A stretch of 64,000 nt of DNA from Populus alba (lineage: Eukaryota > Streptophyta > Magnoliopsida > Malpighiales > Salicaceae), in contig NC_133293.1 in NCBI RefSeq assembly GCF_005239225.2, forward strand, positions 5,456,001 through 5,520,000. Reading direction: 5' to 3'. The first letter of the stretch is position 1. Each line of letters begins with the position of its first letter. A program made the position numbers and the translations under genes. Shown here one piece after another: positions 25,696-37,347 of this stretch. Below the pieces are notes generated by a model. The model was not told the DNA's origin. It saw nothing but the letters and a program-made list of their open reading frames with translations, and searched no databases.

Positions 25696-26774
25696 ATTGT
25701 CACGACCCAAATCTGGACCATCACAACATATCTGCATTATCTGGTGGGCAGTTGTGCGAAGGAGCTGGCATGGCTAAAGGTTTTGATTATGTTGTGGGCA
25801 TGGCTGTGCTCTGGTGTGGGGAGATCAGTTGTTGATTGTTGTGGTTTGGGGCTTTTGATTGACCTGACTACTAGTCATGGTTGGGCGTTTTATGTTGTCT
25901 GGTTTGATTACAGACACTTATAGTTTATGATGAAGAGAAGATGTCCATGCCTTGTAAGTAGTTAGCTGTCTTCACAGTTTATCTAAATCTTCAGTTGTCA
26001 ATTTTGCTCTCATCATAGCAAGTATGAAGACGAAACTCTGCATATTTTGTATAGTATAAAAGTTCGTTAAGGATGTAGCAAGGAGTACTAGAATTGTTGC
26101 AAGCTCATCCTTTTTGGCTCTGTTCTGATCAAGTTAGCAACATGGTTACTAAACTGCAATTGCACAGAGTTACCTTTCTGATGTAACAACAATGCCATGT
26201 ATTAATTTCTGGTGAAAATGTTTCTATCAGAGAAACCTAATCTGCTGTGACAAACTAAAACAAAAAAAACCTCCCACCTTCCACTTCTACTCCTCGGATG
26301 AAGCTTGCTGCCATAACAACAATGACTTCACAAGCAATCATTTCGGCTTCATTTCTAGTTTAATCTTTTTGCCTTTCCCAGTTTAATCTTTTTGTACACC
26401 GTCATCAACTATTATTAGCGTAAGGTGTATTATACGATTGAAAACATGCTCTATTATTATCTCATCAGTGTCAAAATATCTGATAAGCTGATCAACCAAA
26501 ATATTGATTGCCTTTATTTTTGCTTTCACACTATGGTAACTTTATTTAGTTCAGTCTTCAGACAAACAGACTCATCGATTCACCTTTTCCTTTTCATTGT
26601 TCTCCCTTGATTGAGATGGAATCATGGGATGCAGTAAAGGATAACTAGGAACGATGGAAGAAAGGTTACACATTTTTCATCTGTAATTCACACAGTTATG
26701 AAGCCCTAGAGCCGAGTAGAATTCATGTATGTAACAAGATGTCCAAATGCATAGCTGGTAGATTGATCCATCTT
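25696..26774. other. Convergent 3' regions of the kinase and the TTC38-like gene
   Basis: The two genes face each other here. No coding region is supported; the sequence is expected to hold both 3' untranslated regions. Confidence 0.5.
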
Positions 26775-29700
26775 TCATACCACCTGAACAAAATGTGCAG
26801 CTTCTAAGGCCCTAGCCTTCTCACCAGCAACTGTTGCTTCCTGACTGCCTGTCATTGCATAGCCTCTCTCCTGCAATAGGACATGAAATTGTCACTCATC
26901 CAGATCTTTTATCCTTAAAAAAAAACTCCGCATACAAGTAAGGGCTATACCAATAAGCGCCACATGAATGGGGTTCCTTCCCTCTTCTTGACCTGCTTCT
27001 CCATTGCTCCTATTGCTACAACTCAAGAAAGAAGTCAGATGAGCCAAAATGAAGTTAAATTGCAGAAATAGGAGGTTTGAGATGCCAAACGTATGTACCC
27101 TTGGCGGCTTGTCCAGTATTTAGTAACATGCTGTACCAGACTTCATTAAATACATCAAGTTGTTCATCTGATGCCCCAAGCATCTAGCACAAAGGACAGT
27201 AAAATTCTTATCTTTTAATTCAAATGTGTAAATACAGCTGATCAAAACACATGTCAACTTGATAATAGTACCTTACAATCATTGGCATTAAAGTCTGAAT
27301 CAAGTAAATCTAATGCCTGCTTGTCATTACCCCTCCCGTACTCGAATAAGGCTTCTGCAAGCTGAGAAAAGGGGAAAATGAAATCCTTGCACATCTCAAA
27401 AAAACCTTTCAAAAAGCATCTGAAGAAAGCAATAGCAAAAGATTTATGAAAAGTAACCGCCACGTTAACATAGAACCAAAGGAAGTTTTGTGAATTGAAG
27501 AGAGAAAAATGCGAATCCAACCCACAATTGTTACAATTTTCTTTGTTACAAACAAAGAAAAGAGGAAAAGGTTATATATTCTAATTATGGTCAACATCCA
27601 TACCCCTCTAGGATGGGGGTTCACTGCATCTTTGGGATGTGGCCTAGTTGTATCATAAGGTATCTTACCAGCTACTAACATGAAATTGTATAAATGGAGA
27701 TAAAAAAATGGTAAGAGAAGCAGCAATCAGAACAAACCAGAATCACTTTCTGCATTCTTTGTTGCTTCTTCTTGCTCATCTTATGAATTCTGCAAAAAGA
27801 CGATGAGATTACAATAATGTAGGGCCATGCATGAAAATGTATAAAGATAGCACAGGCTTCTACCTGGATTTCAAGCCCTCAAGTAAATCTTCTGCCTTTG
27901 AAGGTTCACCAGTTTTAGCCAAGGCCCATAATATCAACACATCAAGGTGCCACTCTAAATACCAGTTGGCCTAGATATTTTAATGCACATGGAAGTATCA
28001 CATAATAATCAGACAACACGTACACAGTAACATGAAAAATACATGCCCATATGCATACCAATGGTATTCAAACATAATTGCTAGTGAAAGCATGAAAAAT
28101 GCATCTCAAAACAACTTATCATTGGAATTTAGAGCTTTAATTAAAGTCAAAGTCTTCAACTTTTGCAAACTTCACTCCCGGGTTGAGTTAAAAGAAATTT
28201 TGTTCCATCCGCTCCTTTGGCATGTAGATGCAAGCTCCTGATTCTTTTATTATAAGTTTGATAATGAAGAGACACTATGCACAAACAAGATAATAGAAAA
28301 ACAAAACAACAGCATGCAAGGTGCTCATAGCTGAAACACAATCCAGGACTTGTCTGTGTCCAGCATATCCAGCGCAGAAGACACAGCTAATTGTCCAGCA
28401 AACCTGTAAGGATTTATATATCTAGGACAGAAAACTGCCAAATCCAGGGAAAGGGGGTTCTTTTTCCATATGGAGAGCACAATTTGCATGCTTTGACCTT
28501 TGATTTCTGAAACTTAATCTTTTCAATAACAACTATATTTTCATATTGTTCATTTCAGTTATAGTGATTATAGTTATAGTTACGGGGCTGGTCTATTATA
28601 ACGAAGTTATAACAACAGAACATTATTAGTTACTAGATTTAGCATTTTGTTTCGGACTGTGTGAGGATACAAAATTCTTGAAATAAGCCTTCACAGAAAA
28701 TCTCAGACTTTTATGATCTCTCAAATAGAATAAAGTAGAGATGATCATTCAGATATGTTTTGCAAAGTTTCAAGAGAGAACTATATTCCAACAAATCAAA
28801 TTGTAAGTAGACATCACTCATTGATTGACTAGTTACTTTTTCTATGGTTCTTACACTAAAACACATATAACTTACTTGATCCGTTATGCAGGAAGCTAAA
28901 GTCTTCAGACGGTCCTCAAAGATGTCAAGCTCACCCCTTAGATACACACGCAACAACAAACCCAGAGCATTCAAGTACACCTGAATGCACAATAAAAGTA
29001 AGACCACTTCCGCACAAAATGAGGGCGAAATTGAACAGATAGCAGAATAACATACTTCTGGAGGCACAGTATCAGCCTTTTCCAACTCTTTCCAGATATG
29101 TTGGTCATAAACTTCTAAAACTTTTCTCACCGGAGCATGACCTTCCAAGTAACAAAGAGCAACATGCCACCAATTATGTGTCAGCCTGTAGATTGAAACA
29201 GCGACGCCACCTCGGGCATTGGAGAGAGCCATCAGGAAATTTATAATAACATATAGCATCTCATTTCTATACTATAACATTTTATACATACATAAATGAC
29301 AAGCAAGAACTCCATGAAGATGAGCATTCTTCCATGAAGTCTACTGCATCTTTGAAACGGCATTGATACTGAAGGACATGACACATCTGCACAAGAATTG
29401 ACACTCAAAAGGATGGTCCATTCTAGCTCTTGCTATCATATAGTACTTAGTCACTCCAAACCAAACTCATACTCCTGATCTCTCTTAAAAGACGAGTTAA
29501 AATTTATCCATGACAATGAGAAAAATAGTATGTTCCACTATGGTGAAAAAAACATAAAAAGGCAAGATATCATGTACTGCATCATACTAAGATGATGAGA
29601 ACTCACAGCATGTTGCGCCCAGTAATCTTGCTTGTTGATCTCATATCCCTTTCTTGCTGCTTCCTCAGCATCAGCCATTCGGCCCAGCTCTAGTAATGGA

Positions 29701-30731
29701 AACGCAAGCATGCCATAAATATAATCTTCTTCTTGGTTTCTGGGTAGAACCTGTTGAAATGAAAAGTCTTGTTAACCCCAAGGTGGTTGATAATAAAATA
29801 TACCTTATGCTATCTGGACAGAAATGAACCTGTTGCACAAGGTCCAGGGACAGGTCAGGTCTACCCATGTAGAAACATAAAACTTGAGCTCTTTTAAGAG
29901 CAACTAGATCTCTTGGGTAATCATTGAGGAGCTGTAAAATAAAATGTATGCATCAAATGAAATTAGAGGTTGTATGATTAAAGCCCATATAAATCATTTA
30001 ATGACATAGTGTTCTAGCATTATAATTTAAATTATGTAACTAAGGAAAAAAAAAAGACTTGAGCTAAAATAAATTTAGAAAAAGCCCCCCTTTTTTGAGC
30101 ATTAAGGAAGAATAGGGATTTTCTCTCATGGCCAAAATGCATTAACAGATTAGCTTTAAGGATAGAGGGGGTGAAAGGGTACGCGTACCTTAGAATGAAA
30201 TTGAAGAGCAACATCATCATCTCTATTCTCACAAATCAAAGAATTAAGAGCATCGAAAACTGCTTTCTCATAAGGGGTGGCTTCTTCCTGTTTGTTAAAA
30301 GAAATTTCACAGGTGAAACATCCCATCAAAAGACAAAGGCCGTACATGAGTACAGAGGGCAAAGCACTTACAAGTCGAGCGTTTGCAGCCTGGATATGGA
30401 AAGAAGCTCGGGAAGGATTGGCAGAGGAGCAGAGGAAATGAGCTGCCAGAATATTGGCTAACACGCAGTCTTTGTCATGAAGTGTAGCTTCCAAAATCAC
30501 ACGCCTCCCTCTTCCATAACTAAGAACCTTCATTTAGCCAAGAATCAACACCAACCCAAAAAAGAAACTCCCTCTTTCTCTTTCTCTTTCTCTCTGGCAA
30601 TCCAATTAATAAGTGGAGATAGAGAAAAGAAGACAGACCTGGTGGTAATAAGAGTTGATGGCAGAGATGCAAGCATCCGAGGAAGTGTTGACCTCGTAAC
30701 CCCATTTGTCCAATTTAACACCACCTTCCAT
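26775..30731 (-). CDS. TTC38-like tetratricopeptide protein, 14 exons
   Basis: Exons, in reading order: 30731-30639, 30527-30372, 30287-30189, 29931-29830, 29750-29607, 29386-29292, 29185-29056, 28980-28876, 27970-27864, 27789-27738, 27361-27272, 27183-27099, 27015-26951, 26870-26775. Every intron is GT-AG and all phases close, giving 472 residues, close to the 469 I recall for human TTC38. Start is MEGGVKLDKWGYEVNTSS; end is EAAHFVQVV. Recognisable family blocks are RDLVALKRAQVLCFYMGR, LTHNWWHVALCYLEGH, ANWYLEWHLDVLILWAL and GASDEQLDVFNEVWYSMLL. TPR proteins are helical scaffolds for protein partners; the TTC38 family has no settled molecular role. At1g27150 is the Arabidopsis relative I recall. 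A solo LTR ends only 128 bp upstream of the ATG. Confidence 0.93.
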
Positions 30732-30853
30732 TTCTTCTGTCTTTCTTTCAACAATCACAGTGTTGCCGTCGCGGTCTCTGTAGGAGAAATAAGGACAGTT
30801 GCGACAGGGAAGGGTGTCGCGGACTCCACTAATATCTATTAGTAAAATTACTT

Positions 30854-30927
30854 GACATTGTCGTGACTCGATCCTTATACTGTGACGTTGTCGTGACTCA
30901 ATCCCCATTGGAAATGGCACAAAAAAA
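30854..30927 (+). repeat. Direct repeat, left copy, flanking the LTR
   Basis: This 74-bp stretch (GACATTGTCGTGACTCG ... GGCACAAAAAAA) recurs at 32671-32748 on the far side of the LTR with few differences. Within each copy TGTCGTGACTCxATCC occurs twice about 30 bp apart. It is much longer than a normal 5-bp target duplication. Confidence 0.8.
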
Positions 30928-31390
30928 GGAAAAAGGACCCAAACGTCATAGCGCCCATAAAATAATTTTTATTTATATAAAAAAATAATAATAAATTTTT
31001 AATATCTGGTTTTTTTAAGGAAAAATATTTTATTTAAGAAGTCTTCATCTATTATTATGGTCATTAAAAATCTTAACTAGTAAACTGAGATTCTATAGTA
31101 CGAGACTGGTTAAGTAAATGAAAAGATATTATCACCCTTTAAATGTTCTACCACGAATAATTTCAACTCTGTTGATAAAAATTCGTAACTATGAGGAAAA
31201 AATCAATATATATATATATTCTTGATCCTAATATTAGTGAATAAATTAACAAAAATATATTTTTTCTAAGACATGTAAAATTTTTATTTCTACACTTTCC
31301 ATAATTTTTTTGTTTATTTATTTTTATTTTTTTAGGGCTGGGCCCAACTCAGCCCACATGGGCTGGGCTGGACCCTGCCGGCCCGGCCCG

Positions 31391-31496
31391 GTCACTGGCC
31401 CAAGCCAGTGACCTGGCTGGGCTAAGCCCTGCACGCGTGAAGTAACTTCACGCGTGCTGCACTGTGCGAAGGTAATTAAATTACCTTCGCACAGTG
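31391..31496 (-). other. Cluster of three hairpins in the LTR leader
   Basis: Hairpin 1: 9-bp arms 31391-31399 and 31404-31412 with loop CCAA. Hairpin 2: 13-bp perfect arms 31431-31443 and 31445-31457 (GCACGCGTGAAGT). Hairpin 3: 18-bp perfect arms 31460-31477 and 31479-31496 (CACTGTGCGAAGGTAATT). Hairpins 2 and 3 have a single central base. All lie downstream of the predicted LTR TATA box, so they would be in the transcript leader. Confidence 0.9.
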
Positions 31497-31920
31497 TTTA
31501 CAAACACAATATGCAGAGAATGAAAGGAGAAAGGAAAGAGCGTACCTGCTTCGAGAGGTGAAGATGCTTGCAGCGCTGATGGATTCTCGCATATTGCTCC
31601 CCTTTATCTTCCTTCTATGTTCACTTGTCTGCGTGTTCTTTTTGTTTGTTCAGCGGCTTTTGAAACCAAGAAGATGATGAAGAGGCCGGCCTGCTGAGAA
31701 TTTGTTTTGATTCTGGGTTTTCATTGTTTGCAGGGACGAAGGCAGTGGTAGAGCCAATACTCGTCTCTGTGTATTGCTGCTCTCTTGTTCTCTCCGTCTC
31801 TCTGTGTATTATTTCTTTCTCTGGATTTATGCTATGTTTTTCCTCTATTCTTTTCTCCGGTTTCTCGTTTTTTGTCTGGGTTTTAGCTTTTTTTTTTTTT
31901 GGTGCGCATCCCTTCTCTGG

Positions 31921-31929
31921 TTTTTTATA
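31921..31929 (-). promoter_or_regulatory. Predicted LTR TATA box directed toward the TTC38-like gene
   Basis: TATAAAAAA on the minus strand, next to CGCCGAC, as in the complete element where CCGACCTCTATATAAACC occurs at the equivalent place (TATA at 45074-45081). Confidence 0.55.
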
Positions 31930-32670
31930 GTCGGCGAATGACATGCATTTCCCTTGGTAATGAAGACTTAGGACCGTTTATTGCAGGAGCAGTGATGGCA
32001 GGGGCGTCCGTTTCTCTGGTTTGGTGAGCGGAAGAAGACGAACAATTCTCTTGAAACGACACCGTTCGATTGTTAATAGCCATTTGTGTTTTGGTCCTTG
32101 AAGTTTTTGAAATTTTCGTAAGCAAGCCCTTGGGTAAACTTTAATTGGACCCCTGTATTTCAGCACCTTTTACAAGTTAATCCTTGGACTTTAATTTGTT
32201 GCAATTGTACCTCCAATTAACCCCAAACTTTGCTATTTCTTCAATTAAGTCCCTAATTTTATTAATTTAATTAAATCTAAGCCCAATTAAGTCTAAAACT
32301 TATCAATTCTTCAATTAAGACATTGATTTGATTAATTAAATTAAATTCAAGCTTAATCAAATATCAAAACTTATCAATTCTCCAATTAAAATCTTGATTG
32401 GATTAATTAAATTAATTTCAAACTTAATTAAGTCTTAAAACTTATCAATTCTCCAATTAAACCCTTGATTAGATTAATTAGATTAATTTCAAAGTTTAAT
32501 TAAACCCCAAAACTACTAATCATGTTGCCCTTAACCCAAATTTTAATTCATTCTTCATTTATTTCATTCTACTTGTTTTTAATCATTATTATTTTTTATC
32601 ATCATTTTTTATCCTTTTCAGTAAATAAAAGAATAATAAAAAAATAAAAATGATAAAAAAAATTAGGTTA

Positions 32671-32748
32671 TGACAATTGTCGTAACTTTATCCTTATACT
32701 GTGACATTGTCGTGACTCAATCCCCATTAAAAATGGCACACAAAAAAA
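32671..32748 (+). repeat. Direct repeat, right copy, flanking the LTR
   Basis: Copy of 30854-30927. Both carry the shared core TATCCTTATACTGTGAC or its one-base variant and then TTGTCGTGACTCAATCCCC. Confidence 0.8.
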
Positions 32749-32915
32749 CTTTTCTCTAGCGATTTAAGAATGGAGTTTTGTGAGAATAACTACCATTAAA
32801 ATTATATTTAATTACAACAATGTAAATACTGTTTTATTTTTTTTTGGTTATCAGTTTTTTTTTAACAATTTTATCCTTATATTTGGTATTTACCTCAATT
32901 TATAAATCATGATTC

Positions 32916-32956
<41 letters not shown>

Positions 32957-33497
32957 GAATCATGATTTATAAATTAAGGTAAACACACACACATTTTGGT
33001 GCCATTGGTTTTCAAATTATGTTTCATGAAAATTCAATTTTTGTTACTTAAAATTATCTTGTAATATTTTTGAATCGTTTTAATATATTAATATTAAAAA
33101 TAATTTATTATTTTAATATATTTTTAAATAAAAAATATATTTAAAAAATATAACCACTACCATTCTTTCAAACAAATTTATCTTAATAACATACTTAAGG
33201 TCTCTCATATGGTGTTTGGTGCTATGGCTCTCGTTATACAAACATGAATTTTGTTGTTCTTTCCAATAGGAAAATGACAGAATGCTTAATTTTAGGACCA
33301 TTTCTGGGCTGAATGCAACCTACTTGCTTGATTGGGTTCATATATACCACAAAAGGAACTGAATAATTGTGATGAATTCCATGTCGATCAAAATTCATGA
33401 TTTGCATAAAAGTACACGCAACCTTCCCTTCACGTAAGACTGCTGCTTCTGCTAGGTTATTAATTATTATTATTATTATTATATATAGCTAAAAGAG
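32749..33497. other. AT-rich spacer with a large palindrome
   Basis: Holds the TA-cored palindrome (32886-32986), a miniature repeat copy (about 33055-33150) and a short (TTA)n run (about 33463-33482). No gene. Confidence 0.6.
32886..32986. repeat. Long inverted repeat with a (TA)n core
   Basis: Left arm GTATTTACCTCAATTTATAA... and right arm ...TTATAAATTAAGGTAAACAC are reverse complements over about 37 bp with two mismatches, including a perfect 23-bp block ending at GATTCGTTT. The middle is about 35 bp of alternating TA. The whole unit could form a cruciform or long hairpin. Confidence 0.92.
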
Positions 33498-33541
33498 ATC
33501 AATGTTTTACTGTGGATTGCACTGTGGAGTAAAACATTGAT
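33498..33541. repeat. 14-bp perfect inverted repeat
   Basis: Arms ATCAATGTTTTACT (33498-33511) and AGTAAAACATTGAT (33528-33541) enclose a 16-base loop, GTGGATTGCACTGTGG. Related TGTTTTACTGT and TGAATTGCACTGT pieces reappear at 34070-34090, 34995-35030 and 35650-35720, around the following repeat block. Confidence 0.85.
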
Positions 33542-35633
33542 TCCTATTATTTTACGTTTTTTTTATATAATTTTTGCTTTTTTTAAAAAAAGTTTTTTTT
33601 CTTCATTTTTTCTTTGTTTTTTTTTAATGGATATTTTTTTAATTTTTTCTTTTGTTAATGTTAAATTTTTTTGTATCTCAAACTTTTATAACACGTATTC
33701 TGGGTTTAATGAGTTAACCTAGATTTTTTTTTTTTATAGTTTTTTATTTTTAATTAATTTTTTTGTTTAATTAATTATGGGTTAACTAGTCAATTTTTTT
33801 TTTCTATGCAGTTATCAAACTTTCATGACGCGAATCCCAGGTTTGACGGGTTAATTTGGTTTGAGGGTTAACCCAATTAATTCAGATTTTTTTTTTAACT
33901 TTTTGCTTTACTTTTTTTTTTTTCATTTTTTTTAATGGATATTTTAAAAAAAAAATTTTGCTAATGTTAAATTTTTTTCTATCTCAAACTTTTATAGCAC
34001 GCATTCCAAGTTTAACAGGTTAACTCAATTTGTTTTTTCTGGTTTTTCTTTTTAATTAATTTTTTATTTCCACAGTAAAACACTGATTTCTTAGGCCTTT
34101 TTTTTTTTTTTTTTTTTAAGTTGTCTTAGTTTTTTTAGCTGTTTTTTTTTTTTTATGTTTTTTGGGATTTTTTTTTGCTTCTTCCTTTGTTTTTTTTTAT
34201 TAACAAATTTTTTTTGTTTAATTTAGTTTATTAATGTTTAATTTTTTTATTTAGTTGTCAGATTTTTATGACACGTTTACCGGATTTAACCGGTTAACTT
34301 GGTTTGACAAGTTAAAATATAATTTTTTTTTTGCTTTTTATTCTTTTTAATTAATTTTTTTTGTTTAGTTTAGTTTGTTAATGTTAAATTTCTTTCTATT
34401 TAGTTATTAGACTTTCATGACACATATCCCGAGTTTCACGGGTTAACCTGGTTTCACGAGTGAACCCAGTTAATTCCGGGTTGACCCGTCAATTTTTTTT
34501 TTATTATTTTCATAAATGTTTTTGTTTAATTTAGTTTGTTAATGTTAAATTTTTTTATTTAGTTATCAGACTTTCATGACACAAATCCTGGGTTTAACGG
34601 GTTAGCATGGTTTGACGAGGTAACCCGGATTTTTTTTCTTTTTAATTAATTAATTTTTGTTTAGTTTAGTTTGTTAATGTTCACTTTTTTTTTATTTAGT
34701 TACCAGACATTCATGAAACGAATCCCGGGTTAACTTGGTTTGACAAGTTAACCTGAAATTTTTTTTGCTTTTTTTTTTTTTTCTTTTTTCATTATTTTTT
34801 TCGTTTAGTTTAGTTTGTTAATGTTAAATTTCTTTATATTTAGTTTTTTTTCTTCTTAGAGGTTTTTTTTCTTTTCTTTTTTCTTTTTAATTAATTTTAT
34901 TTAATTAATTTAGTTTATTAATATTAATTTTTTTTTCTAAGTAGTTTTCGGCCGATGCCTTTAGTTTTTTTAGTTTTTTGTTATTTTTATGCCTTTGACT
35001 GTGGACTGCACAGTGGAGTTCACAGTGAAAAGGCTGATGCCTTTTGTTTTTTTTTTTTCAATTAATTTTTTTTCTTTTAATTTAAATTGTTAATGTTAAT
35101 TTTTTTTCTATTTAGTTATCAAACTTTCATTTCACGGATTCTGGGTTTGACATGTTAACTTAGTTTGACGAGTTAGCCCAGTTAATTCTGGGTTAACCCA
35201 TTAATTAAAATTTTTTTTTTAATTATCAAACTTTCATGATGCGAATTCAAGTTATGACGGGTTAACCTGGTTTGAAGGGTTAACCCAATTAATTCATATT
35301 TTTTTTCTTTTTTCTCATTAGTTTTTTTCTTCCTGTTGGTTTTTTTTTAACTAATCTATTTAATTATTACACTTTTATGACACGACCTTGCAGCCAGACC
35401 CACGTCCAATGCTATTGGATCTGGTATTGTAGTTCAGACACTTTTATGCTAAGGGTTAAACCAAGTTTAATGTTATTATTAATATTATAAACATTACTCT
35501 TGGATCAGGCGATGTAACCAAAACTGAGACTCTTAGGTATAACTTTACAAAAAACATAACACTTTTAAATTTTGGCTATTTTTGAAATGCAAAAAATAAT
35601 TGACCCGCGGCATCGCGTGGGGCATGTAACTAG
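33542..35633 (+). mobile_element. Helitron-like block with internal periodic repeats
   Basis: The right end has GACCCGCGGCATCGCGTGGGG (35602-35622, hairpin stem CCCGCG/CGCG-T-GGG with loop GCAT), about 9 bases, then CTAG at 35630-35633 followed by T. This is the layout of a Helitron 3' terminus (hairpin then CTRR, insertion before T). The interior is at least ten diverged copies of a unit containing GTTAATGTTAAATTT, then TTTCATGACACGAATCC, then GGGTTAACCTGGTTTGACGAG, spaced about 130-300 bp. The left end with its TC dinucleotide was not located, and no Rep/helicase gene is present. Confidence 0.5.
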
Positions 35634-35639
35634 TTATAA

Positions 35640-37342
35640 CTAAAAACAATTAGTGTTTTACTGTAATAGTGTGAATTACTTTGGACTATAAGTATTTTTA
35701 TTGTGAATTGCACTGTTTGATATTATAGTCTTAATTATTGGAGACCGTAAGTGAATTCAATGTGAATTATATTGTTTGGTGAGGTATAATGAGGCTACAG
35801 ACCCTAGGTGCCTGGTTGCAAACCCGCTCCCCTGGGTCTGAAGATCTCTCAATGAAGAATAATAAATTTATTTGGTGGGACATGATAAAGTTGTAGACCC
35901 CAGGAAAGCGGGTTTGCAGACTTGCACGCCTGGGGTTTGGAGACCCGCTCCCTGGGTGCAGACCCATCTGCTGGGGTCTCTTTTGATCTGTACCTAAGTT
36001 GTATAGACCCCCTAGGGGTTGGAGACTTGTGTGGCTGGGTCTGTAAACCTTGTAGAGAAGAAAAATAAAAAACAATATAATAAAAATTATTATTATTATT
36101 ATTATTATTATCATCGTTAATAGTTAATAATTGTTTTTTAAAAATTATTGCTATAAAAACTTTAGTCAGACATGTTTAATATTATTATTAATAAGATAAG
36201 TATTATTATTTGTCTTCTAAATATTATTATCTTTATTATAATTACAAGTATTAATATTAAGAATATTATTGTTGTGATATAAATATTATGATTTTTATTT
36301 TAATTAATATTAAAAATACCTCTATTTTTATTATAAATATTATAATTTTGATTATAATTAATATTATTCATATAATAATTAATAAATTTGTAGAAATATT
36401 ATAAATATTGAAAAGCAAAAATAGATTTGATTTGTAGGGTAAAATTAAAAATTAATATTACTATTATTGTTATTGTTATGGTCATTAGTATTTTTGTTTT
36501 TTAAATTATTATTTCCATCGAAGAAAAATCATAATTTGTTTTTTAAAGATTGAAAAATATAAGAACTTGGATACATATACTCGATTTACAGACACCTAAA
36601 GCTGGATTTGCCCACCCCTGGGTGATAGGGACTAATCCACGCGCTTGACTGTAAACCCAGGCGAGCGAATATGTAGGAGCATGCGCCTGGCTGCAGATAT
36701 AAGCAAGCAGGTCTGCAAGCCTGCACCCTAAGGGTTGCAGACCCGTGTGCAAGGGCTGTATACTTGAGCGGTGGGTGCAAAATCACGCATTGAGCTGTCT
36801 CTTCTGGGCTGTCTCTTCTGACCTGCGCCGGGGTTCTACAGCAAGTCCACGTACCTTGTACTTGGTCCCCTGCCAAGTCCAAGTACACTGGACTTGATCA
36901 CCTCTGCGGACGCTATAGAGAAGAAAAATAAAAATAATAACAATTATTGTTATTATCATCATTAATTGTTAATAATTGTTTCTTAAATTATTACTATAAA
37001 AACTTTGGCCAGACAATTTTAATATTATTATTAATATGATAAATATTATTATTTGTATTCTAAATATTATTATCTTTATTATAATTAAAAGTATTAATAT
37101 TAAGAATATTATTATTGTGATATAAATATTATGATTTTTATTATAATTAATATTAAAAAAAACCATTATTTTTATTATAAATATTATAATTTAGATTATA
37201 ATTAATATTATTCATATAATAAATATTATAGATTTGATTTGTATGATAAAATTAAGAATTAATATTACTATTATTATTGTTATTATCATCGTTAGTAAAA
37301 AAAAAAACTAGAATTGTTTTTTTGAAAAGATTAAAAAATATA
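35640..37342. repeat. Complex tandem repeat array, left part
   Basis: Units of roughly 0.7-0.8 kb combine a GC-richer half made of AGACCC/GGGTCT-type palindromic segments (35790-36060, 36580-36910) and an AT-rich half of ATTATTATT and TTATAATTAATATT segments. The AT half ends in AAAAATATAAGAAC, seen at 36553-36567 and 37336-37347, followed by TTGGATAC in intact units. No protein coding is credible here. Confidence 0.75.
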
Positions 37343-37347
37343 AGAAC
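37343..37347 (+). repeat. Target-site duplication, left copy (AGAAC)
   Basis: AGAAC directly precedes the left LTR and is repeated at 45933-45937 directly after the right LTR. Confidence 0.9.

Larger units (their letters stand above)
30859..32674 (-). mobile_element. Solo LTR of the Ogre/Tat-like family upstream of the TTC38-like gene
   Basis: The right edge, GGTTATGACA at 32674, matches the end of the LTRs at 38671 and 45932. The left edge is TGTCGTGACTC at 30859, or the second TGTCGTGACTC at 30889. Inside, the block at 31330-31600 is closely similar to 44150-44410 of the complete element, including three hairpins, and 32090-32660 matches the AATTAAxCCC-rich tail. No internal region or partner LTR is attached. 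The matching TATA box is on the minus strand, so the LTR points toward the TTC38-like gene. No clean 5-bp target duplication was found. Confidence 0.8.

Noticed and set aside
30477..30842. 121-codon plus-strand frame
   Set aside because: It crosses exon 1, the first intron and exon 2 of the TTC38-like gene in antisense; no domain.
36969..37166. Ile/Asn-rich frames in the AT-rich array halves (also near 46930 and 48083)
   Set aside because: Low-complexity (ATT)n translation without initiation context or homology.
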